A stretch of 64,000 nucleotides of DNA from NCBI GenBank assembly GCA_900755095.1, contig CAAEFE010000092.1, positions 14,481 through 78,480 on the forward strand, read 5' to 3'. Every line of letters begins with the position of its first letter. Within the stretch, counting starts at the first letter, position 1. The notes beneath the pieces were generated by a model, which had not been told where the DNA came from, ran no database searches, and was given only the letters and a program-made list of their open reading frames with translations. Positions 15,493-21,924 of this stretch are shown here, piece by piece. The position numbers were made by a program, and so were the translations under genes. Source of the DNA: an uncultured Bacteroides sp. Its GTDB lineage: Bacteria; Bacteroidota; Bacteroidia; Bacteroidales; Bacteroidaceae.

Positions 15493-15681
15493 TTAAATCT
15501 TCTGGTATCCGAATGAGTTCATAAACTTCTCCGCGCCTTTGAACGTTTTGAAAGTCTTGCTACTAGAAAGCGTACACGCTAAGAATCTTTGTCCGACTGT
15601 TGTATTAATTAAACTTACACAACATACTGTTTCACTTCCCGCTTTTTTAAATTCTACGTCTCCGATCATTCCTGCTTTCAT
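15493..15681 (-). CDS. First early leftward phage protein (62 aa)
   Basis: The first gene after the leftward promoter, in the position of a Cro-type or other immediate-early protein. The sequence is not a recognisable helix-turn-helix: it has 'ETVCCVSLINTTVGQRFLAC' (about 17-36) and then 'SKTFKTFKGAEKFMNSFGY'. The pattern is of a small alpha/beta fold. The function is unknown. Confidence 0.62.
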   Translation of the reverse strand: MKAGMIGDVEFKKAGSETVCCVSLINTTVGQRFLACTLSSSKTFKTFKGAEKFMNSFGYQKI

Positions 15682-15696
15682 AATTCTATACTTTTA

Positions 15697-15728
15697 TTTG
15701 TTATTTCTTGATTGATTGATTAACTTTG
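15697..15728 (+). promoter_or_regulatory. Rightward promoter for the repressor operon
   Basis: TTTG at 15697-15700, a 20-bp spacer and TAACTTTG at 15721-15728 match the Bacteroides promoter consensus exactly. Transcription would start near 15735 and run through the operator array into the repressor ATG at 15801. A near copy of this promoter occurs at 19250-19280. Confidence 0.82.
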
Positions 15729-15734
15729 ATGCGA

Positions 15735-15765
15735 CAAAGATAGAAGTTATTTCGCAAAACGCAAA
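15735..15765 (-). promoter_or_regulatory. Leftward lytic/early promoter
   Basis: On the minus strand TTTG (15762-15765), a 19-bp spacer and TATCTTTG (15735-15742) form a consensus promoter for the early genes that begin at 15681. Its -33 box lies inside the first operator repeat. Its -7 box is only 6 bp from the -7 box of the rightward promoter, so the two promoters face each other. Confidence 0.8.
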
Positions 15766-15798
15766 ACAATTCGCGAAATAATTTCGCAAAACGCAAAA
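15749..15798. promoter_or_regulatory. Phage operator array
   Basis: An 18-bp sequence beginning ATTTCGCAAAACGCAAAA occurs perfectly at 15749-15766 and 15781-15798, 32 bp apart (three helical turns). Between them lies GCGAAAT-A-ATTTCGC (15773-15787), a perfect 15-bp palindrome, and TTCGCGAA at 15770-15777. These are probable repressor-binding sites covering the leftward promoter and the leader of the repressor gene. Confidence 0.82.
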
Positions 15799-15800
15799 TT

Positions 15801-16478
15801 ATGACTAAAAAAGAAAGATTAGAGGCGATAATCGACTACTACAGCGATGGAAAGCCCTCCGTATTTGCGAAGTATATAGGTGTAGCTCCGTCAACTATTA
15901 GTTCATGGCTATCAAGAGATACGTTAGACTACGATCTAATTTTCGCAAAATGCGAAAATATTTCTTCCGATTGGTTACTTACCGGAAAAGGAGAGATGAT
16001 AAAAAGCAATCCTAACATTCAGATACTAAATGAACCAAAGACAAAGGAAAAGAAACTAACTGAACAAGAAGTTTTATTATACGATGTTAGTGCAGCCGCA
16101 AATTTAAAAACACTGTTTGATAACAAACGACAAAATATACTAGGTAAAATTAGCATCCCAGATATGCCGCGTTGTGATGGTGCTGTATATGTGACAGGTG
16201 ATAGTATGTATCCTCTTCTTAAATCTGGTGATATTATCGTATACAAAGAACTGCACGACTTTCAAGAAGTCATTTACGGAGAAATGTATTTAGTTTCCTT
16301 CGACCTCGACGGAGACGATTTTTTGACCGTTAAATATGTGAATCACTCGGATAAAGGAGATGATTTTGTCAAGCTAGTAAGTCATAACGCATACCACGAT
16401 CCGAAAGATATTGCACTTAGTAGAGTCCGCGCGATGGCGCTCGTTAAGTTAAGCATTAGAAAAAATACAATGATGTAA
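15801..16478 (+). CDS. Phage repressor, HTH plus LexA/S24 peptidase domain
   Basis: The lysogeny repressor, 225 residues. Residues about 1-65 form the helix-turn-helix ('VFAKYIGVAPSTISSWLSRD' at 21-40). Residues about 110-220 form an S24 peptidase domain, with the catalytic Ser135 in 'GDSMYP' and Lys178 in 'LTVKYV', so it should self-cleave when RecA is activated by DNA damage. No clear Ala-Gly cut site can be fixed. It is the first gene of a rightward transcript leading into the cargo genes. A 21-bp palindrome like its operators lies within its own coding sequence (15939-15959). Confidence 0.93.
   Translation: MTKKERLEAIIDYYSDGKPSVFAKYIGVAPSTISSWLSRDTLDYDLIFAKCENISSDWLLTGKGEMIKSNPNIQILNEPKTKEKKLTEQEVLLYDVSAAANLKTLFDNKRQNILGKISIPDMPRCDGAVYVTGDSMYPLLKSGDIIVYKELHDFQEVIYGEMYLVSFDLDGDDFLTVKYVNHSDKGDDFVKLVSHNAYHDPKDIALSRVRAMALVKLSIRKNTMM
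15939..15959. promoter_or_regulatory. Perfect palindrome inside the repressor gene
   Basis: ATTTTCGCA-AAA-TGCGAAAAT: two perfect 9-bp arms around AAA, sharing the half-site TTTCGC with the upstream operator array. It covers codons 47-53. It is a candidate intragenic operator, perhaps the best-matching site of all. Confidence 0.7.
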
Positions 16479-16499
16479 ACCGTAAATAAACAAAACAAC

Positions 16500-17129
16500 A
16501 TGAAGAAGCTACTATTATTAGCGATATTTTCACTGCTTATTTTGCCTGCAAATTCGCAAAGTAAGTACGAAAAACAATCTAATGAGATCATCGAATTATT
16601 CGACTCTATAAAATCGAATTTCACAGAAACGGAAGAAGGAATAAAAATAATCAAAGTTGTAGAACTCCCCAATATAGAAAAAGATAAGATATACATTGCA
16701 GCGCTAGAAGCTCTATCTAATATATATAAAGACTCTAAGGAAGTCATACAAAATAAAGACAAGGAGTTAGGAACAATTTTTGGGAAGGGAATCTTTTTCG
16801 AAAGTAGCATGTCAACATGGGGTGTATTAACAGAATCTAAATGCAAGCACGCAATCAAAATAGAAGTAAAAGATTATAAATGCCGCATTTCGATACAAAC
16901 AGACGAAATAGAAAACACTGTAAAAAATGGAGTATCAGGACAAACGATAAGCAAAAATAAATATAAACTAAAATCATTTTTTCCTTTTTGGAAAGAATGT
17001 CCGATGAAACATCGAAAGGCTAGTTTCTCAAATATATGGTTCTGTTATGCCCACACTGTAGGGGCGGCAGAAACTTTCGAAAAAGAGATAATGACAATTG
17101 CCAATAATAGCGATAAAGATAATTGGTAA
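16500..17129 (+). CDS. Secreted DUF4468-like protein, prophage cargo
   Basis: A 209-residue protein with a signal peptide (residues 1-19, ending 'PANSQS'). The region 'KVVELPNIEKDKIYIAALEA' (about 57-76) followed by 'DKELGTIFGKGIFF' is the pattern of DUF4468, a TBP-like fold common in exported Bacteroidetes proteins of unknown role. It follows the repressor by 21 nt in the same direction, so it should be made in the lysogen. No enzymatic motif is visible. Confidence 0.78.
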   Translation: MKKLLLLAIFSLLILPANSQSKYEKQSNEIIELFDSIKSNFTETEEGIKIIKVVELPNIEKDKIYIAALEALSNIYKDSKEVIQNKDKELGTIFGKGIFFESSMSTWGVLTESKCKHAIKIEVKDYKCRISIQTDEIENTVKNGVSGQTISKNKYKLKSFFPFWKECPMKHRKASFSNIWFCYAHTVGAAETFEKEIMTIANNSDKDNW

Positions 17130-17172
17130 TGCCAATCTCTAAAATAGTTATCAACCACTAAAACAAATCATC

Positions 17173-17496
17173 ATGGGAACATTTTTCGGCTTCATCGCGG
17201 CATTATTCGCCGTACTTCAAATCGTCCTATTCTTCAAAATCTGGGGAATGACGAACGACATTAGAGAAATCAAAGAAAAGTATCTATCCTCGACCGATCC
17301 AAAGAAAAGCGTATCGCTCTCCAATAATCAACCGACCGAATTTAGTATAGGCGAATTGGTCGTAGAGATAAAGACGAATAAGCAAATGCGGATCAAAGAG
17401 ATTACACAGGACGGAAAGTATAGTTGTTATACAGGCGGAGGCGCTTCACATGAGGGCGACTTTACGGCGGCGGAGATTAAGCGCTTTAATTCGTAA
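17173..17496 (+). CDS. Membrane-anchored small protein, prophage cargo
   Basis: A 107-residue protein with one N-terminal membrane helix (about 4-25, 'FFGFIAALFAVLQIVLFFKI'), a short coiled segment, then a cytoplasmic or periplasmic domain of about 45 residues ('IGELVVEIKTNKQMRIKEIT', 'YSCYTGGGASHEGDF') resembling a small beta-barrel (SH3- or YodC-like). It is the third gene of the repressor operon. Function unknown. Confidence 0.7.
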   Translation: MGTFFGFIAALFAVLQIVLFFKIWGMTNDIREIKEKYLSSTDPKKSVSLSNNQPTEFSIGELVVEIKTNKQMRIKEITQDGKYSCYTGGGASHEGDFTAAEIKRFNS

Positions 17497-17535
17497 TTCA
17501 ATAATCAAAGAAGTAAATCACTAAAAAAAAACATT

Positions 17536-18396
17536 ATGAATAAACTATTAACGTTATCACTTACAATAATCTTTGCCTCATTATTCTTTCAATCATGTAG
17601 TAACGAAGAGCAGGATTTGCCCGAAGGCGAAAGCCCTAACGTACCAAATAAAGATAGTAGTATAGACTTTGACGGAAAGACATATTGCACATGGATTAAG
17701 GACGCATCGTATTATATCGGTATATATAATACAGAAACAAAAGACAAGATCGCCGAGATTCCAACTGTAATAGAAGGAGGACTTAATCAAACGGCGAATA
17801 TGCATTACGGAGAATCTAAAGGCTATACGATTAATGGATGTTATATTTTAGATATAAAAAAGAATGAGAAAGATATATATATATTACTAGAATACTCCGA
17901 AGATAAATACGAATTAGGAATTACAGAACTATTAATGTTGCGCGATAATAAAATCACGAAACGAATAAAATATACTAATGGGATAGGTAGACCGAATAAG
18001 TTAATATATTGGTATGATAAAGAGATAGTAGCAACGGCAAATGGAGATTTATCGAAATATGCTAGTGATGATTTCTACATTTATAGTAGTGGATTGGATT
18101 TAGTATATAATTCATCGGAAATGTCAAATTATTATTTTTTCCTCAATACGCATCCTGTCGATACTTATCGGTTTATTTGGATACTCGATGATTATATCCG
18201 TTTAAAGGATATTAAAAAAGGATTTGACGAGTTATGGTCGTACAAATACACAGACGAAAATGTTGTTATTAAACAAAAGGAGATTAATGTTAACGGGGAA
18301 ACCGTTGAGATTAGCATGGAATTTGTCTATAAGGATGGTTCCAAAGAAATAAAGTCGTTTAAATTAAATCTCGAAGATGGTTCTCTAATCGAATAA
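17536..18396 (+). CDS. Lipoprotein, prophage cargo
   Basis: A 286-residue lipoprotein: residues 1-20 are a type II signal with the lipobox 'LFFQSC', followed by an acidic Glu/Asp/Asn stretch (NEEQDLPEGE), the kind that in Bacteroides can direct export to the cell surface. The mature part is AT-rich in codon use and beta-rich with many Tyr and Ile. It resembles a beta-propeller-like or TolB-like domain, but I cannot name it. It is the fourth gene of the repressor operon. Confidence 0.75.
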   Translation: MNKLLTLSLTIIFASLFFQSCSNEEQDLPEGESPNVPNKDSSIDFDGKTYCTWIKDASYYIGIYNTETKDKIAEIPTVIEGGLNQTANMHYGESKGYTINGCYILDIKKNEKDIYILLEYSEDKYELGITELLMLRDNKITKRIKYTNGIGRPNKLIYWYDKEIVATANGDLSKYASDDFYIYSSGLDLVYNSSEMSNYYFFLNTHPVDTYRFIWILDDYIRLKDIKKGFDELWSYKYTDENVVIKQKEINVNGETVEISMEFVYKDGSKEIKSFKLNLEDGSLIE

Positions 18397-18407
18397 ACCC
18401 GAACAAC

Positions 18408-18977
18408 ATGAAAAACTGGATTAAGTCATATTGGAGCAACTGTTTGTCGATCGCTGCGATTATATGCAGCGTTGTCGCTATTTGCGTTTCGTTACCATCC
18501 GCACCGGAGTTAGGTATAGACTATATCGGGGTGATAGTAGGGATTTTATCATTTCTTGTAACATTGCTAATAGGGTGGCAGATATACAATGCAGTAACAA
18601 TAGAGAAAAGAATAAAAGGTGAAGTTGAACGAACTAGAAATGAAATTGATAGCTATTTCAATAAGCAAAAAGTAGAAAATCTATATATGCTAACAATAGT
18701 CAATGGAATTTCGCAGAGTAGAATGGACGTTATGGAGAAAAAATATGATAGTGCGCTGTTTTGCTGTATATATACAATAGATGCAGCATTAAAAGCTAAC
18801 ACGCCGGATATTGCACAAACATGTCTTAATATGGTTATTGATTCAATCATTCCCGGCTTTAAAAGGCAAATGACAAAGGAAACAGCTAAAGAGAACAAAG
18901 CTAATTATATTCAAATTCTAAAAAAAATGAATGATGACAGAGTTATTGATCTGATTGTATATCTACGCTCTCTTTAG
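18408..18977 (+). CDS. Two-helix membrane protein with helical tail, prophage cargo
   Basis: A 189-residue protein with membrane helices at about 12-30 ('CLSIAAIICSVVAICVSLP') and 38-60 ('YIGVIVGILSFLVTLLIGWQ'), then a charged coiled segment and a helical domain (about 85-185) reminiscent of TPR-like repeats. It follows the lipoprotein by 11 nt. Its last 35 nt overlap the 3' end of the opposing gene 18943-19341. Function unknown; exclusion of other phages is a guess from context. Confidence 0.72.
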   Translation: MKNWIKSYWSNCLSIAAIICSVVAICVSLPSAPELGIDYIGVIVGILSFLVTLLIGWQIYNAVTIEKRIKGEVERTRNEIDSYFNKQKVENLYMLTIVNGISQSRMDVMEKKYDSALFCCIYTIDAALKANTPDIAQTCLNMVIDSIIPGFKRQMTKETAKENKANYIQILKKMNDDRVIDLIVYLRSL

Positions 18978-19341
18978 CTCTTAGAATTATGTGATTCATC
19001 ATATTTGTATATATTTTAATGCCATCATTGCACATTTCCTCTAAATCCTTTTTCTTTAGTTGGTATTTTTGTTCTTCTTCATCCTCTTGCTTGCATTGAT
19101 AAGTAAAGAGAGCCATAATAAACAAAATAGTAGAGATGGTACAAATAGTTATCATACCAAGAAAACAAAAATCAACTGCTGTCATAATAGTACTTTTTCT
19201 ATTAGCCGGATAAACTAGAAACAGATAGCTTAAATTCAAACAAATAATATTTGCTATTTCTGATTGATTGATTAACTTTGTATTGAAAACGTTCTTTGAT
19301 AAAGATGAAATATAAGAGGTGATATTTATAAGAAAGGACAT
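18943..19341 (-). CDS. Membrane protein at the prophage right end
   Basis: A 132-residue frame with possible membrane helices at about 30-46 and 55-78 ('TAVDFCFLGMITICTISTIL') and a charged C-terminal helix rich in Glu, Lys and Gln. It converges on and overlaps the cargo operon by 35 nt. A consensus promoter for the other strand (19250-19280) lies inside its first third. It may be a real small membrane protein, but the overlaps lower confidence. Confidence 0.55.
   Translation of the reverse strand: MSFLINITSYISSLSKNVFNTKLINQSEIANIICLNLSYLFLVYPANRKSTIMTAVDFCFLGMITICTISTILFIMALFTYQCKQEDEEEQKYQLKKKDLEEMCNDGIKIYTNMMNHIILRAKESVDIQSDQ
19250..19280 (+). promoter_or_regulatory. Second copy of the repressor promoter, pointing at attR
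   Basis: TTTG (19250-19253), a 19-bp spacer and TAACTTTG (19273-19280). The whole stretch matches 15697-15728 apart from one substitution and one missing base, including the TGATTGATTGAT spacer. No gene follows before the attachment site. A transcript would start near 19287 and end at the hairpin at 19479-19525. Confidence 0.65.
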
Positions 19342-19432
19342 GAGTATCGTTTTTTAATGCAAATTCGGTGCAAATAGATTTTATAAATATTATAAGATAT
19401 TAATTATAAGCGTTTTAGGTGATGTAGAAAAA

Positions 19433-19479
19433 CGCCTCTCACGCATGTAATACGAGTTCGATTCTCGTACCCACTACCA
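19433..19479 (+). other. Prophage attachment site (attR): 3' tRNA fragment, probably tRNA-Glu(CTC)
   Basis: The sequence reads as the 3' part of a tRNA: an anticodon-loop-like CTCTCAC, then T-stem ACGAG (19452-19456), loop TTCGATT, stem CTCGT (19464-19468), acceptor strand ACCCACT, discriminator A and CCA (19477-19479). No matching 5' acceptor (AGTGGGT) lies upstream, so it is not a whole tRNA. The intact gene should lie at the other end of the prophage, left of the window. Confidence 0.82.
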
Positions 19480-19525
19480 AAGAAAAAGAGGAAATGCAGT
19501 TTAACTACATTTCCTCTTTTTCTTT
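19479..19525. terminator. Bidirectional terminator hairpin at the phage-chromosome border
   Basis: Arms 19479-19499 and 19505-19525 pair over 21 positions with one mismatch, around a TTAA-containing loop, with A-rich and T-rich flanks so it can work on both strands. The right arm also encodes the last codons of the minus-strand lipoprotein gene. Confidence 0.8.
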
Positions 19526-20233
19526 ATAGATCTCGAAGTAAGATTCCTTATCAATCCTCAACCGGACTCTATCCTCCCTTTTCTGCCCTGCCAGATTCAC
19601 AAACAGATTGAAATACAATTGGCTGAAAGAAAGGTTGGAACGATCATAAGTAATATCAAATGTCCAGGTTCTACGAAAAGAATCGAACGTTGCATACGAT
19701 TGCTCACCCCCTTTACACATAAACACTTCCGGGAAAGACGTAGGAGGATAAGGTTGGAATAAACCCGCTAATTGAGCATAAATATAGTCAATCATCCATT
19801 CGTCTCCTGTTAAAGTCAATTCTCCCTTTAAACGGAGCTTGATGGCATAACTGGCAGTCACGTCGGACGAAGTATAAACAGGAACCTGGCTTTCTGCCGG
19901 ATAGTTGCCGTCTTTATATCCAAGACTCATCGTTAGTTTGGATAGACCGACGCCATTAAAGCCACTCACCTCCTGATCTGCCAACCGGTTTTTCAGACTG
20001 ACCATGAATGTCAGTTTACCGAGCGTCGGATCACCCGGATATTGTGCAAGCGTGTCCAGTACATAATCTTCGGTATTGTAACTACGGGTTATTAAATCAC
20101 CCTTTCCAGCCTCCAAAGCCGGACCGCCTCTTTCCACATCCACGTTGCCAACCGGATAATAAATAGCATCATTATCCCTTACGCAACCACTCAAACAGAA
20201 CAGCAACACTGCCAAGCCTATTATCTTATTCAT
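19505..20233 (-). CDS. Hypothetical lipoprotein
   Basis: A 242-residue lipoprotein read from MNKIIGLAVLLFCLSGC; the Cys of the lipobox (LSGC) is at about residue 17. The frame extends upstream but crosses the promoter, so the internal start (20233, or 20242 for MMIMNK) is preferred. The mature part is beta-rich, with Pro/Tyr segments 'AQLAGLFQPYPPTSFPEVFM'. It resembles small Bacteroides cell-surface lipoproteins such as DUF4840 members, but I am not sure of the family. It is the first chromosomal gene beyond the prophage. Confidence 0.75.
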   Translation of the reverse strand: MNKIIGLAVLLFCLSGCVRDNDAIYYPVGNVDVERGGPALEAGKGDLITRSYNTEDYVLDTLAQYPGDPTLGKLTFMVSLKNRLADQEVSGFNGVGLSKLTMSLGYKDGNYPAESQVPVYTSSDVTASYAIKLRLKGELTLTGDEWMIDYIYAQLAGLFQPYPPTSFPEVFMCKGGEQSYATFDSFRRTWTFDITYDRSNLSFSQLYFNLFVNLAGQKREDRVRLRIDKESYFEIYKEKEEM

Positions 20234-20260
20234 TATCATCATACCTCTTGATTTTGCGGA

Positions 20261-20268
20261 CAAAGATA
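20261..20268 (-). promoter_or_regulatory. -7 box for the lipoprotein gene
   Basis: TATCTTTG on the minus strand, 28 bp before the chosen start, exactly matching TAnnTTTG. It forms a divergent pair with the promoter at 20288-20319. Confidence 0.65.
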
Positions 20269-20287
20269 CATCTTTTTTATACCACAC

Positions 20288-20319
20288 TTGATTTATGTCA
20301 ACCGTTTTTAGTATTTTTG
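20288..20319 (+). promoter_or_regulatory. Promoter for the Crp/Fnr gene
   Basis: TTG (20288-20290), a 21-bp gap and TATTTTTG (20312-20319), 23 bp before the ATG at 20342. The -7 box is a perfect match. Confidence 0.65.
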
Positions 20320-20341
20320 CACACATCAAGACAGAAAAGAC

Positions 20342-20926
20342 ATGGATACATTATTAAGAGAGACTGTAAATGCTGTTGTAAATTCCCGCTTTCCGGAAAT
20401 GAGTATAGAAGGAAGACGACAGATAGAAAGTATACTGATTCGTGAAGAATTTCCCAAAGGAGCAATAGCGCTGAATGAAGGAGAAGTAGCTCATGAAATC
20501 GTATTTGTCGGCAAAGGGATGCTTAGGCAGTACTATTACAAGAATGGGAAAGACGTGACCGAACATTTCTCATACGAAGGATGTATCGTGATGTGCATTG
20601 AGAGTTTTCTGAAACAAGTACCCACCCGGCTAATCGTGGAAACCCTCGAACCTTCCATTATCTACCTGTTCCCTCGCGACATGATACAAAAATTGGCAAA
20701 AGAGAACTGGGAAATCAATATGTTCTACCAAAAGATACTGGAATACTCCTTGATTGTGTCACAGATTAAAGCAGACTCCTGGCGCTTTGAATCCGCCCGC
20801 GAACGCTATAACCTCCTGCTCGAAACACATCCGGAAATTATCAAACGTGCACCTCTGGCACACATTGCCTCTTATCTTTTGATGACACCGGAAACACTAA
20901 GCCGTGTGCGCTCCGGTGTTCTATGA
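20342..20926 (+). CDS. Crp/Fnr-family transcription regulator
   Basis: A 194-residue regulator. Residues about 15-125 form a cyclic-nucleotide-binding beta-barrel ('EFPKGAIALNEGEVAHEIVF' at about 37-56, 'GKGMLRQYYYKNGKDVTEHF'). The C-terminal helix-turn-helix is 'HIASYLLMTPETLSRVRSGV'. Like many Bacteroides members it probably lacks a cAMP-binding pocket and senses another ligand. It is divergent from the lipoprotein gene and convergent with the AraC gene, with only 2 nt between the stops. Confidence 0.9.
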   Translation: MDTLLRETVNAVVNSRFPEMSIEGRRQIESILIREEFPKGAIALNEGEVAHEIVFVGKGMLRQYYYKNGKDVTEHFSYEGCIVMCIESFLKQVPTRLIVETLEPSIIYLFPRDMIQKLAKENWEINMFYQKILEYSLIVSQIKADSWRFESARERYNLLLETHPEIIKRAPLAHIASYLLMTPETLSRVRSGVL

Positions 20927-20928
20927 TT

Positions 20929-21831
20929 TTAGCGGCTTTTCCGGTATTCTTTAGGAGACATACCAGTGTAATGCTTGAAATACTTTCCAAAGAACGACTG
21001 GTTGGCAAAATTCAGCCGATCGGCAATCTCTTGTATATTCATACTTGAAGAATTCAGAAGTGCTTTCGCTTCCAGAATCACCAGTTCGTCTATCCACTCC
21101 CCCACCGTTTTTCCGCTGACCTCTTTTACTACTCCCGAAAGATGCTTCGGCGTCAGACACAACTGGTCAGCATAGAATTTCACGCTCCGTTCAGACTGGT
21201 AAGACTCCACTAAAGACTCATAAAAACGTTCGAAAATATATTCTTTCCGGCTTTTATTTTTCATGGTAGTAGCATTGGCTGGCGCATGATTGGTAAAGAT
21301 ATTACAAAGTTCAAAAAAGAACCCTTGCATCAAGCCCATTACCACTTCTTTACGATATAAAGCCTCCTTATTCTTCAACCGTTTTCTGATAAATGCATGA
21401 TATTCCTTCACAGTCTCCTGCTCCTGCGGTGTAAGATTGAAACACGGGTAATCTTTCAGATAAAAGAATAAGGAAAGCACATTACTGATCTTAGGCAATG
21501 TCTCCAACAAGTTCTTCGACACAGCAAAGAATATCGCTTTAAAGTCGGAACTGAAACACCGCTGTTCGACAATCTGATTAGGCAGCGCGATCACCATTAA
21601 TCCGGGGAACAGTTGGAACTCACGTAAACTAATATTAAAAGTACCAGTACCTTCCAGGCAAAGACCTACCGTCAACACCTCCAGTTTAGTCGGTCCATTA
21701 TACAACGATATAACGCTCTCCGTATCGAAGAGCGCTATATCATTATCAACAACATCAATGTTGCCAGAATCTATATGTTTAGAATGAACTACCGAAGAAA
21801 TACCTACTTTGGGAACATTTTGAATATACAT
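20929..21831 (-). CDS. AraC-family transcription regulator
   Basis: A 300-residue regulator from MYIQNVPKVG; the frame opens at 21864. The N-terminal part is a cupin-like sensing domain (about 30-150). The C-terminal 100 residues hold the two helix-turn-helix units, 'SVKFYADQLCLTPKHLSGVV' and 'NIQEIADRLNFANQSFFGKY', ending in the family signature 'FKHYTGMSPKEYRKSR'. Its targets are unknown; the neighbouring genes give no clear lead. Confidence 0.92.
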   Translation of the reverse strand: MYIQNVPKVGISSVVHSKHIDSGNIDVVDNDIALFDTESVISLYNGPTKLEVLTVGLCLEGTGTFNISLREFQLFPGLMVIALPNQIVEQRCFSSDFKAIFFAVSKNLLETLPKISNVLSLFFYLKDYPCFNLTPQEQETVKEYHAFIRKRLKNKEALYRKEVVMGLMQGFFFELCNIFTNHAPANATTMKNKSRKEYIFERFYESLVESYQSERSVKFYADQLCLTPKHLSGVVKEVSGKTVGEWIDELVILEAKALLNSSSMNIQEIADRLNFANQSFFGKYFKHYTGMSPKEYRKSR

Positions 21832-21924
21832 ACTCTCTCTTTTTTGCGACAAATATACCAGCATTTAATCAGATATACAAGCCGTTCAAGAGTATTATCA
21901 GACATAATGAACACTTTTAGTTAC

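Larger units (their letters stand above)
1..19479. mobile_element. Prophage (HK97-type siphovirus), right part
   Basis: A contiguous phage genome: head genes at the left edge, early/replication genes in the middle, and repressor plus cargo at the right, ending in a 3' tRNA fragment at 19433-19479. Almost all genes are on the minus strand, except the repressor-cargo operon and two small insertions (6562-7380 and 8434-8607). Many genes overlap by 1-14 nt. Tail, lysis and integrase genes are not in the window and should lie to the left. Head genes are HK97-like in type and order. The prophage looks intact within the window; I saw no broken phage gene. Confidence 0.93.

Noticed and set aside
19433..19479. 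Functional tRNA gene
   Set aside because: Only the 3' part is present; the 5' acceptor, D-arm and a paired anticodon stem are missing.
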